NCBI GenBank assembly: GCA_021769555.1 | Contig: JAETSR010000001.1 | Location: 372,001-436,000 of the forward strand | Length of the DNA: 64,000 nt | DNA from: Clostridiaceae bacterium | GTDB taxonomy: Bacteria > Bacillota > Clostridia > Oscillospirales > Acutalibacteraceae | Reading direction: 5' to 3' | Shown: in pieces, positions 17,900-27,862 of the stretch | Layout: each line of letters opens with the position of its first letter | Position numbering within the stretch: the stretch's first letter is position 1 | Position numbers and translations under genes: made by a program | The notes under the pieces: model-generated | Told to the model about the DNA's origin: nothing | Databases searched by the model: none | The model's input: the letters and a program-made list of their open reading frames with translations, nothing else

Positions 17900-18958
17900 A
17901 TGCAATATGATAATATACTTTTAGCCCTCGACATGCTGGGCTGCCCAAACCGCTGCCGCCACTGCTTTATGGGCTGGCGGCCCAACCCAAAGCTCACCGA
18001 GAGCGACCTGCGCTTTGTGGCTGAGGCGTTCCGGCCCTACGCCAAGACCCTTACAGTCAGCGACTGGAACCGTGAGCCGGACTTCGGGGACGACTACAGG
18101 GAAAAGTGGGAGCTCTGCAAAGAGCTGTCCTCTAAAGACGCCCAGCCCGAGCACTATGAGCTGGCCAGCGTCTGGCGGCTGGCCCGGGACAGGGAGTATG
18201 CCCCATGGCTCAAGTCCCTGGGCATAAGGTATGTACAGCTCACCCTGTTCGGGGGCGAGGAATTAACGGACCGCTTTACCGGGCGTAAGGGGGCATACAG
18301 GGACATACTGAAAGCCATAGACGTACTGCTTGAAAACGGCATAGCCCCGAGGATACAGGCCTTTGCAAATAAAGAGACTGTCCCGGAGCTGTCAAAGGTA
18401 GTTGAGCTCATAGACAGCTTAAAGCTCGAGGAGCGCTGTGAGGCCATTGGCATACCCTTCGCGTGCTTCGTGCACCAGGGCTCCTGCGACGGCGAGGGGG
18501 AGAAGCTCTACCCTATCTGGGTCACAAGCGGTGATTTGGATAAAATACCTTCTAAGCTGGCGGAATACACGGTGAAGCACTTCAATAAACCGTCTATTAG
18601 GGAGGTCTTCGGCCGGGAGGAGCGGGAGCTCTACAATGAGCTCATAAACGACCGCTCGACAGAGAGCCTGGGCAGAACGGCCCCCGCGGTGCTGTATATA
18701 GACGGCGATTTTAACGCCGCTCCCAACATCGGCGTGCCCACAGAGCCGTGGTATCTTGGCAATCTCAATACAGACGGCCCTGAGGCGATACTCTCAAGGC
18801 TCATGAACGACGAAAGCCCCGCCCAGCGTGTGCGCGCCGCGGTGCCCCTGAGCGAGCTGGTCAAGGCCTGCGGGGACCCTGAGAGCCGCCGGCTCTTTGG
18901 CCGGGACGACTACATAGAATACCTGCTCAGCCGGTACTGCCGGCGGCAGGGAGCATAG
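17900..18958 (+). CDS. Radical SAM protein embedded in the his operon
   Basis: The 352-residue product carries the radical SAM cluster motif C-x3-C-x2-C at C15, C19 and C22 (GCPNRCRHC), which binds a [4Fe-4S] cluster and S-adenosylmethionine. A GG-type segment in QLTLFGGEE and a barrel-like middle follow. The C-terminal part has only a few scattered cysteines and no clear SPASM or Fe-S accessory cluster. It starts 14 bases after hisB behind an AGGAG site and ends 11 bases before hisA. In related Firmicutes hisH often lies between hisB and hisA. I do not recognise the subfamily. It might act in histidine metabolism, make a modified product, or be a passenger gene; the reaction is unknown. Confidence 0.85.
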   Translation: MQYDNILLALDMLGCPNRCRHCFMGWRPNPKLTESDLRFVAEAFRPYAKTLTVSDWNREPDFGDDYREKWELCKELSSKDAQPEHYELASVWRLARDREYAPWLKSLGIRYVQLTLFGGEELTDRFTGRKGAYRDILKAIDVLLENGIAPRIQAFANKETVPELSKVVELIDSLKLEERCEAIGIPFACFVHQGSCDGEGEKLYPIWVTSGDLDKIPSKLAEYTVKHFNKPSIREVFGREERELYNELINDRSTESLGRTAPAVLYIDGDFNAAPNIGVPTEPWYLGNLNTDGPEAILSRLMNDESPAQRVRAAVPLSELVKACGDPESRRLFGRDDYIEYLLSRYCRRQGA

Positions 18959-18969
18959 GGGGAATTACT

Positions 18970-20058
18970 GTGATACTTTTACCTGCCATAGACATACACG
19001 AGGGCAGATGCGTAAGGCTCTTCAGGGGGGACTACTCCACCGCCGAGGTAGTGGCCGGGGACCCTCTTGAGACGGCCAGAAGCTTTTGTGAGCAGGGGGC
19101 CCACTGGCTGCATATGGTGGACCTGGACGGCGCCAAGGCCGGCAGGCCCGTAAACCATGAGCTCATCCTGAACACCGCCGAGACCGTGAACATGCACGTG
19201 GAGGTGGGCGGCGGCATACGGAATATGCGCACGGTGGAGGACTACCTGATGGGCGGCGCGTCCAGGGTGATACTGGGCTCGGCGGCGCTCAGCGACCCGG
19301 CCTTTGTAAAGGAGGCCGTGAGGACCTACGGCAAAAAGATAGCCGTGGGCATAGACGCCATAGACGGCATTGCCGCCGCCGAGGGCTGGACCCAAAAGAG
19401 CGGCCAGGACTATCTTGAGGCGGCCAAGCGCATGGAGGATATGGGCGTGCAGTATATTATCTGCACCGACATCCACAAGGACGGCACCCAGTCCGGCCCC
19501 AATCTGGAAATGCTGGATAAGCTCAACCGGGCCGTCAGCTGCAATATCATAGCCAGCGGCGGCGTGAGCAGCCTGCTGGATATTATAAACCTCTACGACC
19601 TGGGGCTCTACGGCGCCATAGCCGGGAAGGCCGTGTACGCCGGGACCCTGGATTTGAAGGCAGCGGTGCGGGTCTGCCACAAGTTTTCCGGCAGGCAGGC
19701 CAAGACCCAGGCGGCGGTGAACGACGAGCTGGAGAGGTTCTTTGTCAATTCCAGCCTTGTGCCGGCAATAGTGCAGGACGCCGACACCAACGAGGTGCTT
19801 ATGCTGGCCTATATGAACAGCGAGGCCCTGAGGAAGACCATTGAGACGGGCTTCACATGGTTCTACAGCCGGAGCCGCGCGGCCCTCTGGAACAAAGGGG
19901 AGACCTCCGGCAACACCCAGAGGGTGGTGAGCGTCACCGCCGACTGCGACAACGACACTCTGCTTGTGCGGGTGCACCCCAACGGCCCCGCCTGCCACAC
20001 AGGACATAGGACCTGCTTCTTTAAGGAGCTGGTCGGTGAAAAGAAGGAGGAAGCATAG
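18970..20058 (+). CDS. hisA-hisI: HisA-HisI fusion: ProFAR isomerase / phosphoribosyl-AMP cyclohydrolase
   Basis: One 362-residue frame joins two enzymes. Residues 1 to about 240 are HisA, the TIM barrel that isomerises Pro[12 protein letters not shown] with catalytic Asp8, [13 protein letters not shown], and GIDAIDG with the second Asp. After a linker of about ten residues ([10 protein letters not shown]), residues 251-350 are HisI, the zinc cyclohydrolase acting two steps after His[31 protein letters not shown], and cysteines in TADCDND and [10 protein letters not shown]. The barrel is HisA rather than its relative HisF, judged by the start and the DLDGAK motif. Such a pairing is unusual, since HisI is commonly fused to HisE. 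Start is GTG 18970. Confidence 0.93.
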   Translation: MILLPAIDIHEGRCVRLFRGDYSTAEVVAGDPLETARSFCEQGAHWLHMVDLDGAKAGRPVNHELILNTAETVNMHVEVGGGIRNMRTVEDYLMGGASRVILGSAALSDPAFVKEAVRTYGKKIAVGIDAIDGIAAAEGWTQKSGQDYLEAAKRMEDMGVQYIICTDIHKDGTQSGPNLEMLDKLNRAVSCNIIASGGVSSLLDIINLYDLGLYGAIAGKAVYAGTLDLKAAVRVCHKFSGRQAKTQAAVNDELERFFVNSSLVPAIVQDADTNEVLMLAYMNSEALRKTIETGFTWFYSRSRAALWNKGETSGNTQRVVSVTADCDNDTLLVRVHPNGPACHTGHRTCFFKELVGEKKEEA

Positions 20059-20382
20059 ATGAACGCAATGGAAAGCCTGTACCAGGTGGTGCTGGAGAGG
20101 AAGGCCTCGGCCCGGGAGGGCTCGTATACCGGCTACCTCTTTCATGAGGGCCTTGACAAGATACTGAAAAAATGCGCAGAGGAATGCGGCGAGGTGATAA
20201 TTGCCGCGAAGAACGGCAGGAACGAGGACACTATAGGTGAGATAAGCGACCTTATGTACCACCTCACAGTGCTGATGGCGAACGAGGGCATATCCTGGGA
20301 GCAGATAGAGGCCGAGCTTTCCCGCCGGGCACAGAAGCAGGGCAACCTGAAAAAATTCCACCAGGTCGATAAGGACACCTGA
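20059..20382 (+). CDS. hisE: Phosphoribosyl-ATP pyrophosphatase
   Basis: The 107-residue MazG-like all-alpha enzyme removes pyrophosphate from PR-ATP, the step between HisG and HisI. KKCAEECGEVIIAAKN and GEISDLMYHLTVLMA hold the acidic metal-binding residues. It begins on the base after the hisA-hisI stop, with GAAGGAGGAA as ribosome-binding site. HisE is separate here although HisI is fused to HisA, the reverse of the common HisI-HisE fusion. Confidence 0.95.
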   Translation: MNAMESLYQVVLERKASAREGSYTGYLFHEGLDKILKKCAEECGEVIIAAKNGRNEDTIGEISDLMYHLTVLMANEGISWEQIEAELSRRAQKQGNLKKFHQVDKDT

Positions 20383-20383
20383 T

Positions 20384-20770
20384 ATGGTCTGGCAGAAAGG
20401 CCCGCTCCCGTGGAGCTATGAGCAGAAGTTGGATGATTTCCAAAAGCCCGGGGTGAAAAGGCTTGACATACGCGGAGACATGCCTGACTTTGAGCCCGGC
20501 GGCTTTGATTTAGTCACAGCATTTGAGACGGATTATGACCTGGATAGTGTAGTCAGCGCCCTGCGCAGAAACGGCTTCTTCATAACCCAGCAGATAGGCG
20601 GCAGGAACCGCCCTGAAAGCCCCGGCTATAACCTTGAGAACGAGGGCCCGAAGCTCCGGGCGGCGGGCTTTCGCATGATGTACAGCCACCAGGGGTACTA
20701 TCAGGACGAAAGCGGCGTGTTACAGCACAGATTTATTATGATAGGGAAACTAGTGCATAAGGGAGAATAA
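20384..20770 (+). CDS. Shortened SAM-methyltransferase-like protein lacking motif I
   Basis: The 128-residue product looks like a class I methyltransferase with its centre removed. The beginning (LPWSYEQKL, then VKRLDI) fits the lead-in to the SAM-binding motif. The expected glycine-rich loop and next strand are absent, and the text resumes at GGFDLVTAFETDYD, the region after motif II. RNGFFITQQIGGRN is the typical later segment. About 50-60 residues are missing relative to the family as I know it. The frame is intact and starts two bases after hisE, so it may be expressed, but SAM binding is doubtful. It could be a decaying gene or a repurposed remnant. Confidence 0.65.
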   Translation: MVWQKGPLPWSYEQKLDDFQKPGVKRLDIRGDMPDFEPGGFDLVTAFETDYDLDSVVSALRRNGFFITQQIGGRNRPESPGYNLENEGPKLRAAGFRMMYSHQGYYQDESGVLQHRFIMIGKLVHKGE

Positions 20771-20772
20771 TC

Positions 20773-21309
20773 ATGACTGAATTTGACAAATTGTATTCGT
20801 CAGTCGATACATACTGCGGCCTTTGCTGCGCGGACTGCGAGTTTAAGGAGACCATGAACTGCGGCGGCTGCATTACAAGCGGAGGTAAGCCCTTCCACGG
20901 CTCCTGCGCGGTAGCGGACTGCGCCATAGGCCGGGGAAAGAAATTCTGCGGCGAGTGCCCGGACTTTCCCTGCGATTTACTAAAGAGCTATTCAAACGAC
21001 CCTGAGCACGGCGACACGCCTCCCGGGGCGCGCATAGAGAACTGCTCAAAAACCAAGGCCGCGCTGGTGAAGACCGCCCGGGAGGGCATAGACCCCGTGG
21101 GTGTATGCGGCAACGACTGTGACGACTGTCCCTATACCCAGTGGTGCGGCGGCTGCCGGAGCCAGTACCCGGGCTGCTCCTTCGGCACCCTCTATGAGGA
21201 CAGGCGCTGCCCCAACGTGACCTGCGCCGGGGAGAGGGACGTATACGCCTGTAAGGACTGCCAGGAAAGGGAAACCTGCAAAAAGGGCTTTTTCGGCAGG
21301 GATAATTGA
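20773..21309 (+). CDS. Cysteine-rich DUF3795-like protein
   Basis: The 178-residue protein has over twenty cysteines arranged in C-x2-C and C-x-C pairs (YCGLCCADC, CGECPDFPC, CGNDCDDC, CKDCQERETC). This resembles DUF3795 proteins, whose cysteines probably bind metal or an iron-sulfur cluster. Function is unknown. There is no signal peptide. It starts three bases after the methyltransferase-like gene and is the last gene before a strong terminator, so it is probably the end of the his transcript, although a functional tie to histidine is not shown. Confidence 0.75.
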   Translation: MTEFDKLYSSVDTYCGLCCADCEFKETMNCGGCITSGGKPFHGSCAVADCAIGRGKKFCGECPDFPCDLLKSYSNDPEHGDTPPGARIENCSKTKAALVKTAREGIDPVGVCGNDCDDCPYTQWCGGCRSQYPGCSFGTLYEDRRCPNVTCAGERDVYACKDCQERETCKKGFFGRDN

Positions 21310-21322
21310 TACGGCATAAGAT

Positions 21323-21352
21323 GGCCCCGCGGCAGCCGGGGCTGTTTTTTTA
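21323..21352 (+). terminator. Rho-independent terminator ending the his transcript
   Basis: A GCCCCG...CGGGGC stem with a seven-base loop is followed by seven T residues (21345-21351), directly after the DUF3795-like gene. Confidence 0.85.
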
Positions 21353-21395
21353 TCCGGGGAATTTTGAAAAAAGTCCCGGAACAGTAAAAGAAAGG

Positions 21396-21424
21396 TTTAC
21401 CTTCTGAGGAAAATGATGTATAAT
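21396..21424 (+). promoter_or_regulatory. Sigma-A promoter upstream of the YdcF-like gene
   Basis: TTTACC (21396-21401), a 17-base spacer and a perfect TATAAT (21419-21424) lie after the upstream terminator and 33 bases before the gene. Confidence 0.7.
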
Positions 21425-21457
21425 ACAGGGGAGTGGGGATAGAAGAAAGGCAGAGAT

Positions 21458-22234
21458 ATGAAAAAACGCAGAAAAATCTTGAAAGCGCTGTTCATCGCCC
21501 TTTGCGCCCTGGGAATAATCTGGTTCTGTATGCCGCTGCTGCACGGCGGCTTTGCCGAGGGCTCCATATTCGGAGTGGCCGTGTGCGCCTTTGGCATAGC
21601 CCTTGCAGTGAAGTACGGCAGGATGGCGGCAAGGGGAGGCTGGCGCAAATGGCTTGTGAGGGCGGCGGCCCTGTGCTACGGGCTGGGGCTCTGCTGGGCG
21701 GGGTACTTAACCGTGCTGATAGTCTCCTACCAGGCCGCGCCCCCGCCGCCGGGGAGGAATGTGATAGTGCTTGGGGCCCAGGTGTACAGCGCCGAGCGCA
21801 TGGGCGTGAGCCTGAGGAACCGGGTGGAGCGGGCGTATGAGTATTTGCAGGAGAACCCTGAATCCAAGTGCATAGTCACCGGCGGCCAAGGCGGGGACGA
21901 GCCCTGCCCCGAGTCCCTGACGGCCAGGAACGCCCTCATCCGCATGGGGATAGAGCCGGGGCGCGTTTTCTCCGAGGACAGGTCCCGGAACACCCGGGAG
22001 AACCTGAGGTACGCCATGGAGGAGGCGAAAGCGGAGGGAATAGACACGGACGTTGTGGTGGTGAGCCAGAGCTTCCACCTGTACCGGGCGGTGCGCCTTG
22101 CCGAGAGCGCCGGGTTTAACGCCGCCGGACTTTCGGCAGTGACCGACCCCATAATCTACCCCAGCTACTACGGCAGGGAGCTGCTGTCCCTGACAAAATG
22201 GTATATAGAGGAACTGATATTTCACCTGGGCTGA
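21458..22234 (+). CDS. YdcF/SanA/ElyC-family (DUF218) membrane protein
   Basis: The 258-residue protein has three N-terminal hydrophobic segments (about 8-26, 33-52 and 61-87) and then a DUF218 domain. The domain shows VIVLGAQVY, a RVERAYEYL helix, IVTGGQG, the SRNTREN loop and VVVSQSFHLYRA, all typical of YdcF/SanA/ElyC proteins. This family is linked to envelope integrity and undecaprenyl-phosphate or vancomycin sensitivity in some bacteria, but the biochemical role is uncertain. The ATG follows AAGGCAGAG. The stop lies 23 bases before pyrC, so pyrC and pyrF may share its promoter. Confidence 0.85.
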   Translation: MKKRRKILKALFIALCALGIIWFCMPLLHGGFAEGSIFGVAVCAFGIALAVKYGRMAARGGWRKWLVRAAALCYGLGLCWAGYLTVLIVSYQAAPPPPGRNVIVLGAQVYSAERMGVSLRNRVERAYEYLQENPESKCIVTGGQGGDEPCPESLTARNALIRMGIEPGRVFSEDRSRNTRENLRYAMEEAKAEGIDTDVVVVSQSFHLYRAVRLAESAGFNAAGLSAVTDPIIYPSYYGRELLSLTKWYIEELIFHLG

Positions 22235-22257
22235 CGCCCGGAAAGGAGCGCTTGGCT

Positions 22258-23520
22258 GTGAAAATACTGCTTAAAGGGGCGAGGATAACAGACCCCTCCC
22301 AGGGCATTGACGGGCAGGGGGACATCCTGATAGACGGGGAGATAATTGAGAAAATAGGCGAAAAGCTTGACCCCGAGGGCTGCGATATAGTCGACTGCCG
22401 GGGGCTCACGGCCGTGCCCGGGCTTGTGGACATGCACGTGCACCTGCGCGACCCGGGGCAGACCCATAAGGAGGACCTGTACTCAGCCTGCCGCGCCGCC
22501 GCCGCCGGAGGGGTCACAAGCCTTCTGGCCATGCCCAACACCACCCCGCCAATGGACAGCCCGGAGCTTGTAAGGGACCTTCTGAGCCGGGCCGAAACAG
22601 CCGACGCCAACGTCTACACCGCCGCCTGCGTCACAAAGGGTATGCTTGGGGGGGAGTGCACGGACATGGAGGCGCTGAAAGCGGCGGGGGCCATAGCCCT
22701 CAGCGACGACGGCAGGCCCGTTGGGCGCGCAAGCTGCCTTCTTGAGGGGCTGGAAAAAGCCCATAGGCTGGGCCTTGCATTCACCGCCCACTGCGAGGAC
22801 ACGGACCTTGCAAATGGCGGGCTCATGAACCTGGGGCCGGTCTCTGAAAAGCTGGGCGTCAGGGGGATACCCCCCGCCGCCGAGGACTGCGGGGTGGCCC
22901 GGGAGATAGCCGCCGCGGCCAGCATAGGCGCGCCCGTGCATATCTGCCACGTGAGCACTAAGGGCTCGGTGGAGCTTATACGTGACGCGAAGCGCCGGGG
23001 AGTGCGGGTGACTGCCGAGACCTGCCCCCACTACCTGCTTCTCACAGATAAAGCCCTCCGGTCTATGGACGCGGACTTCCGCATGAACCCTCCCCTGGGC
23101 AGCGAGGAAGACCGTCAGGCGCTTATAGAGGCACTCTGCGACGGCACGCTGGACGCCATATCCACCGACCACGCCCCCCATACGCCGGAGGAGAAGGCCG
23201 ATTTTGAAAAGGCCCCCAACGGCTCCATCGGCATGGAGACCTCTTTTGCCGCCGCGTGGACGGCCCTGAGGGGCAGGCTTGGGCTCAGCGAAGTGATAGC
23301 CCTTATGAGCACCGCTCCCGCAAAGATACTCGGTATACCCGCCGGGACCCTGAGGCCCGGTGCAAAGGCCGACGTCGCGCTGATAGACCCGGACGAAGCC
23401 TGGACCGTGGACCCCGATAAGCTCCACGGCAAGAGCAGAAACACCCCCTTCAAGGGCATGGAGCTCACAGGCCGGGTGAGGGCCGCGTACTTAAAAGGTA
23501 AAAAAGTGTTTGAACTGTAA
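22258..23520 (+). CDS. pyrC: Dihydroorotase, class I
   Basis: The 420-residue zinc enzyme cyclises carbamoyl aspartate to dihydroorotate, step three of pyrimidine synthesis. DMHVHLRDPG supplies the first zinc histidines, later metal and substrate sites are in HCEDTDLANGG and ICHVSTKGS, and the catalytic Asp is in STDHAPHT near residue 304. The long open frame reaches back to 22198, inside the YdcF-like gene, but GTG 22258 sits nine bases after AAAGGAG and gives the normal start. It is followed by pyrF; other pyr genes are not in the window except pyrH at its edge. Confidence 0.95.
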   Translation: MKILLKGARITDPSQGIDGQGDILIDGEIIEKIGEKLDPEGCDIVDCRGLTAVPGLVDMHVHLRDPGQTHKEDLYSACRAAAAGGVTSLLAMPNTTPPMDSPELVRDLLSRAETADANVYTAACVTKGMLGGECTDMEALKAAGAIALSDDGRPVGRASCLLEGLEKAHRLGLAFTAHCEDTDLANGGLMNLGPVSEKLGVRGIPPAAEDCGVAREIAAAASIGAPVHICHVSTKGSVELIRDAKRRGVRVTAETCPHYLLLTDKALRSMDADFRMNPPLGSEEDRQALIEALCDGTLDAISTDHAPHTPEEKADFEKAPNGSIGMETSFAAAWTALRGRLGLSEVIALMSTAPAKILGIPAGTLRPGAKADVALIDPDEAWTVDPDKLHGKSRNTPFKGMELTGRVRAAYLKGKKVFEL

Positions 23521-23546
23521 ATAATAATCTAAAGGGAGCGATATGT

Positions 23547-24491
23547 ATGTCAATGGACAGACTGCTGGAGAACATCACGCGCAGGCAGAACCCAACCGTT
23601 GCCGGCCTGGACCCAAAGCTCAGCTTTATCCCGGAGCATATCAAGTCAAAATGCTTTGAGGAACACGGCAAAAGCCTTGAGGGCGCGGCGGCGGCGCTGC
23701 TTGAGTTCAATAAGGGGCTCATCGACGCGCTGTGGGACGTGGTGCCCGCCGTGAAGCCCCAGGCGGCCTACTACGAGCAGTACGGCTGGCAGGGCATGAA
23801 GACCCTCGCCGAGACCATAGCCTACGCAAAGAGCAAGGGCCTCTTTGTGATAACCGACGGCAAGCGCAACGATATCGGGGCCACCATGGAGGCCTACGCC
23901 GCCGCCCATCTGGGCGTCACCGACGTGGAGGGGGAGGCCTTCGAGGCCTTCGGCGCGGACGCCCTCACGGTGAACGGCTATCTCGGCTCGGACTGCATTG
24001 AGCCCCTTTTGAAGGTGTGCTCCGGAAAGGACAAGGGTATTTTCGTGCTGGCGAAGACCTCAAATCCATCCTCCGGGGAGCTTCAGGACCAAATACTCCG
24101 CGCCATGTACGAGCCGGTATACAGGGCCATGGGCAATATGTGCCAGCAGTGGGGCCTGAAGCTTCAGGGAAAATACGGCTACAGCGGCGTTGGCGCTGTC
24201 GTGGGGGCAACGTACCCGAAACAGCTTAAAGAAATGCGCAAGGCCCTGCCAAACACCTTCTTCCTGGTGCCCGGCTACGGCGCACAGGGCGGGGCCGCCG
24301 ACGACGTGGCCCCCGGCTTTGACAAGCACGGCTGCGGGGCTATAGTCAACTCCTCAAGGGGCATAATGTGCGCCTGGCAGAAGGAGGGCTGCGACCCTGA
24401 GGACTACGCGGGCGCGGCAAGGCGGGAGGCTGTGCGCATGAGGGACGAGATAATGGCGAGGCTGGGAGGCATAAGCCTGCCGGCAACGTGA
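23547..24491 (+). CDS. pyrF: Orotidine 5'-phosphate decarboxylase, group 2
   Basis: The 314-residue enzyme makes UMP from OMP. Length and motifs fit the long form common in Clostridia, actinobacteria and myxobacteria: VAGLDPKLSF at the N-terminus, KPQAAYYEQYGW, the catalytic VITDGKRNDIGAT near residue 110, and PGYGAQGG near 247, the phosphate-binding loop. The ATG at 23547 follows AAAGGGAG; nearby in-frame ATG 23553 is less likely by spacing. It sits 26 bases after pyrC and precedes ligA, with no hairpin seen between them. Confidence 0.95.
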   Translation: MSMDRLLENITRRQNPTVAGLDPKLSFIPEHIKSKCFEEHGKSLEGAAAALLEFNKGLIDALWDVVPAVKPQAAYYEQYGWQGMKTLAETIAYAKSKGLFVITDGKRNDIGATMEAYAAAHLGVTDVEGEAFEAFGADALTVNGYLGSDCIEPLLKVCSGKDKGIFVLAKTSNPSSGELQDQILRAMYEPVYRAMGNMCQQWGLKLQGKYGYSGVGAVVGATYPKQLKEMRKALPNTFFLVPGYGAQGGAADDVAPGFDKHGCGAIVNSSRGIMCAWQKEGCDPEDYAGAARREAVRMRDEIMARLGGISLPAT

Positions 24492-24515
24492 GAATACAGA
24501 AACCAGACGAGGTAG

Positions 24516-26504
<1,989 letters not shown>

Positions 26505-26558
26505 AGTTTTTCATGCCATAGTTATATTATAAATAAAACTAAAAGAGAGGGCAAAGCT

Positions 26559-27794
26559 ATGACAACCAACTTGAAAGACCTGTACGGAAGCGGCTGGCAG
26601 GAGCAGGAAAAGCGCTATCAGGAGATAAGGAGGGGCTTCGAGGAGACCTTCGGCGGCTCCGAGGGCGCCAATTTCTACAGCGCCCCCGGGCGCACGGAGA
26701 TTGGCGGCAACCACACCGACCATAACCACGGCCGGGTGCTGGCCGCCTCCATCGACCTGGACATTGTGGGCATGGCCAGAAAGACCGATAACGGCGTGGC
26801 AAAGCTCCGCTCCCTTGAGTACCCCCGCATGGACGAGGTGGACCTTAACGACCTCGCCCCCCGGGAGGAGCAGAGCGGCTCCCAGGCCATAATCCGGGGC
26901 ATATGCGCCCGCTGCAAGGAGCTGGGTTACAATATCGGCGGCTTCGAGTGCTATACCCAGACCAGGGTGCTCAAGGGCTCCGGCCTCTCAAGCTCCGCGG
27001 CCTTTGAGATACTGGTGGTGACCGTTGTGAGCCACCTGTATAACGGCGGGAATATCGACCCCATAACCGCCGCCAAGATAGCCCAGCACGCCGAGAACGT
27101 CTACTTCGGCAAACCCTCCGGCCTTCTGGACCAGATGGCAAGCTCCATGGGCAGCGTCACCGCCATGGACTTTGCGGACCCGGAGAAGCCGAAGGTCGAG
27201 AACGTGGCCTTTGATTTGAACGCCTATAAGCACGCCATGTGCGTTGTGGACACCGGCGGGAACCACGCCGACCTCACCGCCGACTACGCCTCCATCCCCC
27301 AGGAGATGAAGGCAGTGGCCAAGTTCTTCGGCAAGGATTTCCTCCGTGAGGTGGACGAGGCCGAGTTCTACGATAAGCTGGGCGAGGTGAGAAAGGCCGT
27401 AGGGGACCGCCCGGCCCTTCGCGCCATGCACTTCTTCGACGACGACCGCCTTGCCCACGAGGAGGCAGAGGCTTTGCGGGACAAGGATTTTGAGAAATTC
27501 CTCACGATGGTGCGCGCCTCAGGTAAATCCTCAGTCCAGCGCCTGCAAAACGTCTTCGCCCCCGCCAGCCCCATCGAGCAGGGCATAACCCTGGCCCTGT
27601 CCGTCTCCGAGCGCCTCTTAAACGGCCGGGGGGCCTGCCGGGTCCACGGCGGCGGCTTCGCGGGCACCATCCAGGCCTATGTGCCCTTCGACATCCTGGA
27701 CAGCTACCGGGAGGGCATGGAGAAGGTCTTCGGCGAGGGGAGCTGCTATGTGCTCTCAGTGCGCGGCTGCGGCGGCGTGAAGGTTGAGGAATAA
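26559..27794 (+). CDS. galK: Galactokinase (GHMP kinase)
   Basis: The 411-residue GHMP kinase probably phosphorylates galactose to galactose-1-phosphate in the Leloir pathway. Motif 1, PGRTEIGGNHTDHNHG (about 45-60), contains the sugar-binding residues; motif 2 is GSGLSSSAAFEIL near 145; the C-terminal motif is VHGGGFAGTIQAY near 365. The His-Thr-Asp-His in motif 1 appears where classical galactokinases have Glu-His-x-Asp-Tyr, so substrate preference might differ slightly. There is no galT, galE or transporter beside it. An AGAGAGGGC site precedes the ATG. Confidence 0.88.
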   Translation: MTTNLKDLYGSGWQEQEKRYQEIRRGFEETFGGSEGANFYSAPGRTEIGGNHTDHNHGRVLAASIDLDIVGMARKTDNGVAKLRSLEYPRMDEVDLNDLAPREEQSGSQAIIRGICARCKELGYNIGGFECYTQTRVLKGSGLSSSAAFEILVVTVVSHLYNGGNIDPITAAKIAQHAENVYFGKPSGLLDQMASSMGSVTAMDFADPEKPKVENVAFDLNAYKHAMCVVDTGGNHADLTADYASIPQEMKAVAKFFGKDFLREVDEAEFYDKLGEVRKAVGDRPALRAMHFFDDDRLAHEEAEALRDKDFEKFLTMVRASGKSSVQRLQNVFAPASPIEQGITLALSVSERLLNGRGACRVHGGGFAGTIQAYVPFDILDSYREGMEKVFGEGSCYVLSVRGCGGVKVEE

Positions 27795-27862
27795 ATATCA
27801 TAAGGGACGGCAAAAACTAAATACGAAATAAGTATATAAAAAAGATTCTGGGAGCTGAGAAT

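Noticed and set aside
18970-19690. First domain as HisF instead of HisA
   Set aside because: The LPAIDIHEG start and VDLDGAKAG motif are those of HisA; HisF has a different start and lacks the DLDGAK segment.
18979-20361. 460-residue open frame opposite hisA-hisI and hisE
   Set aside because: Antisense shadow spanning two well-identified genes; no motif or ribosome-binding site supports it.
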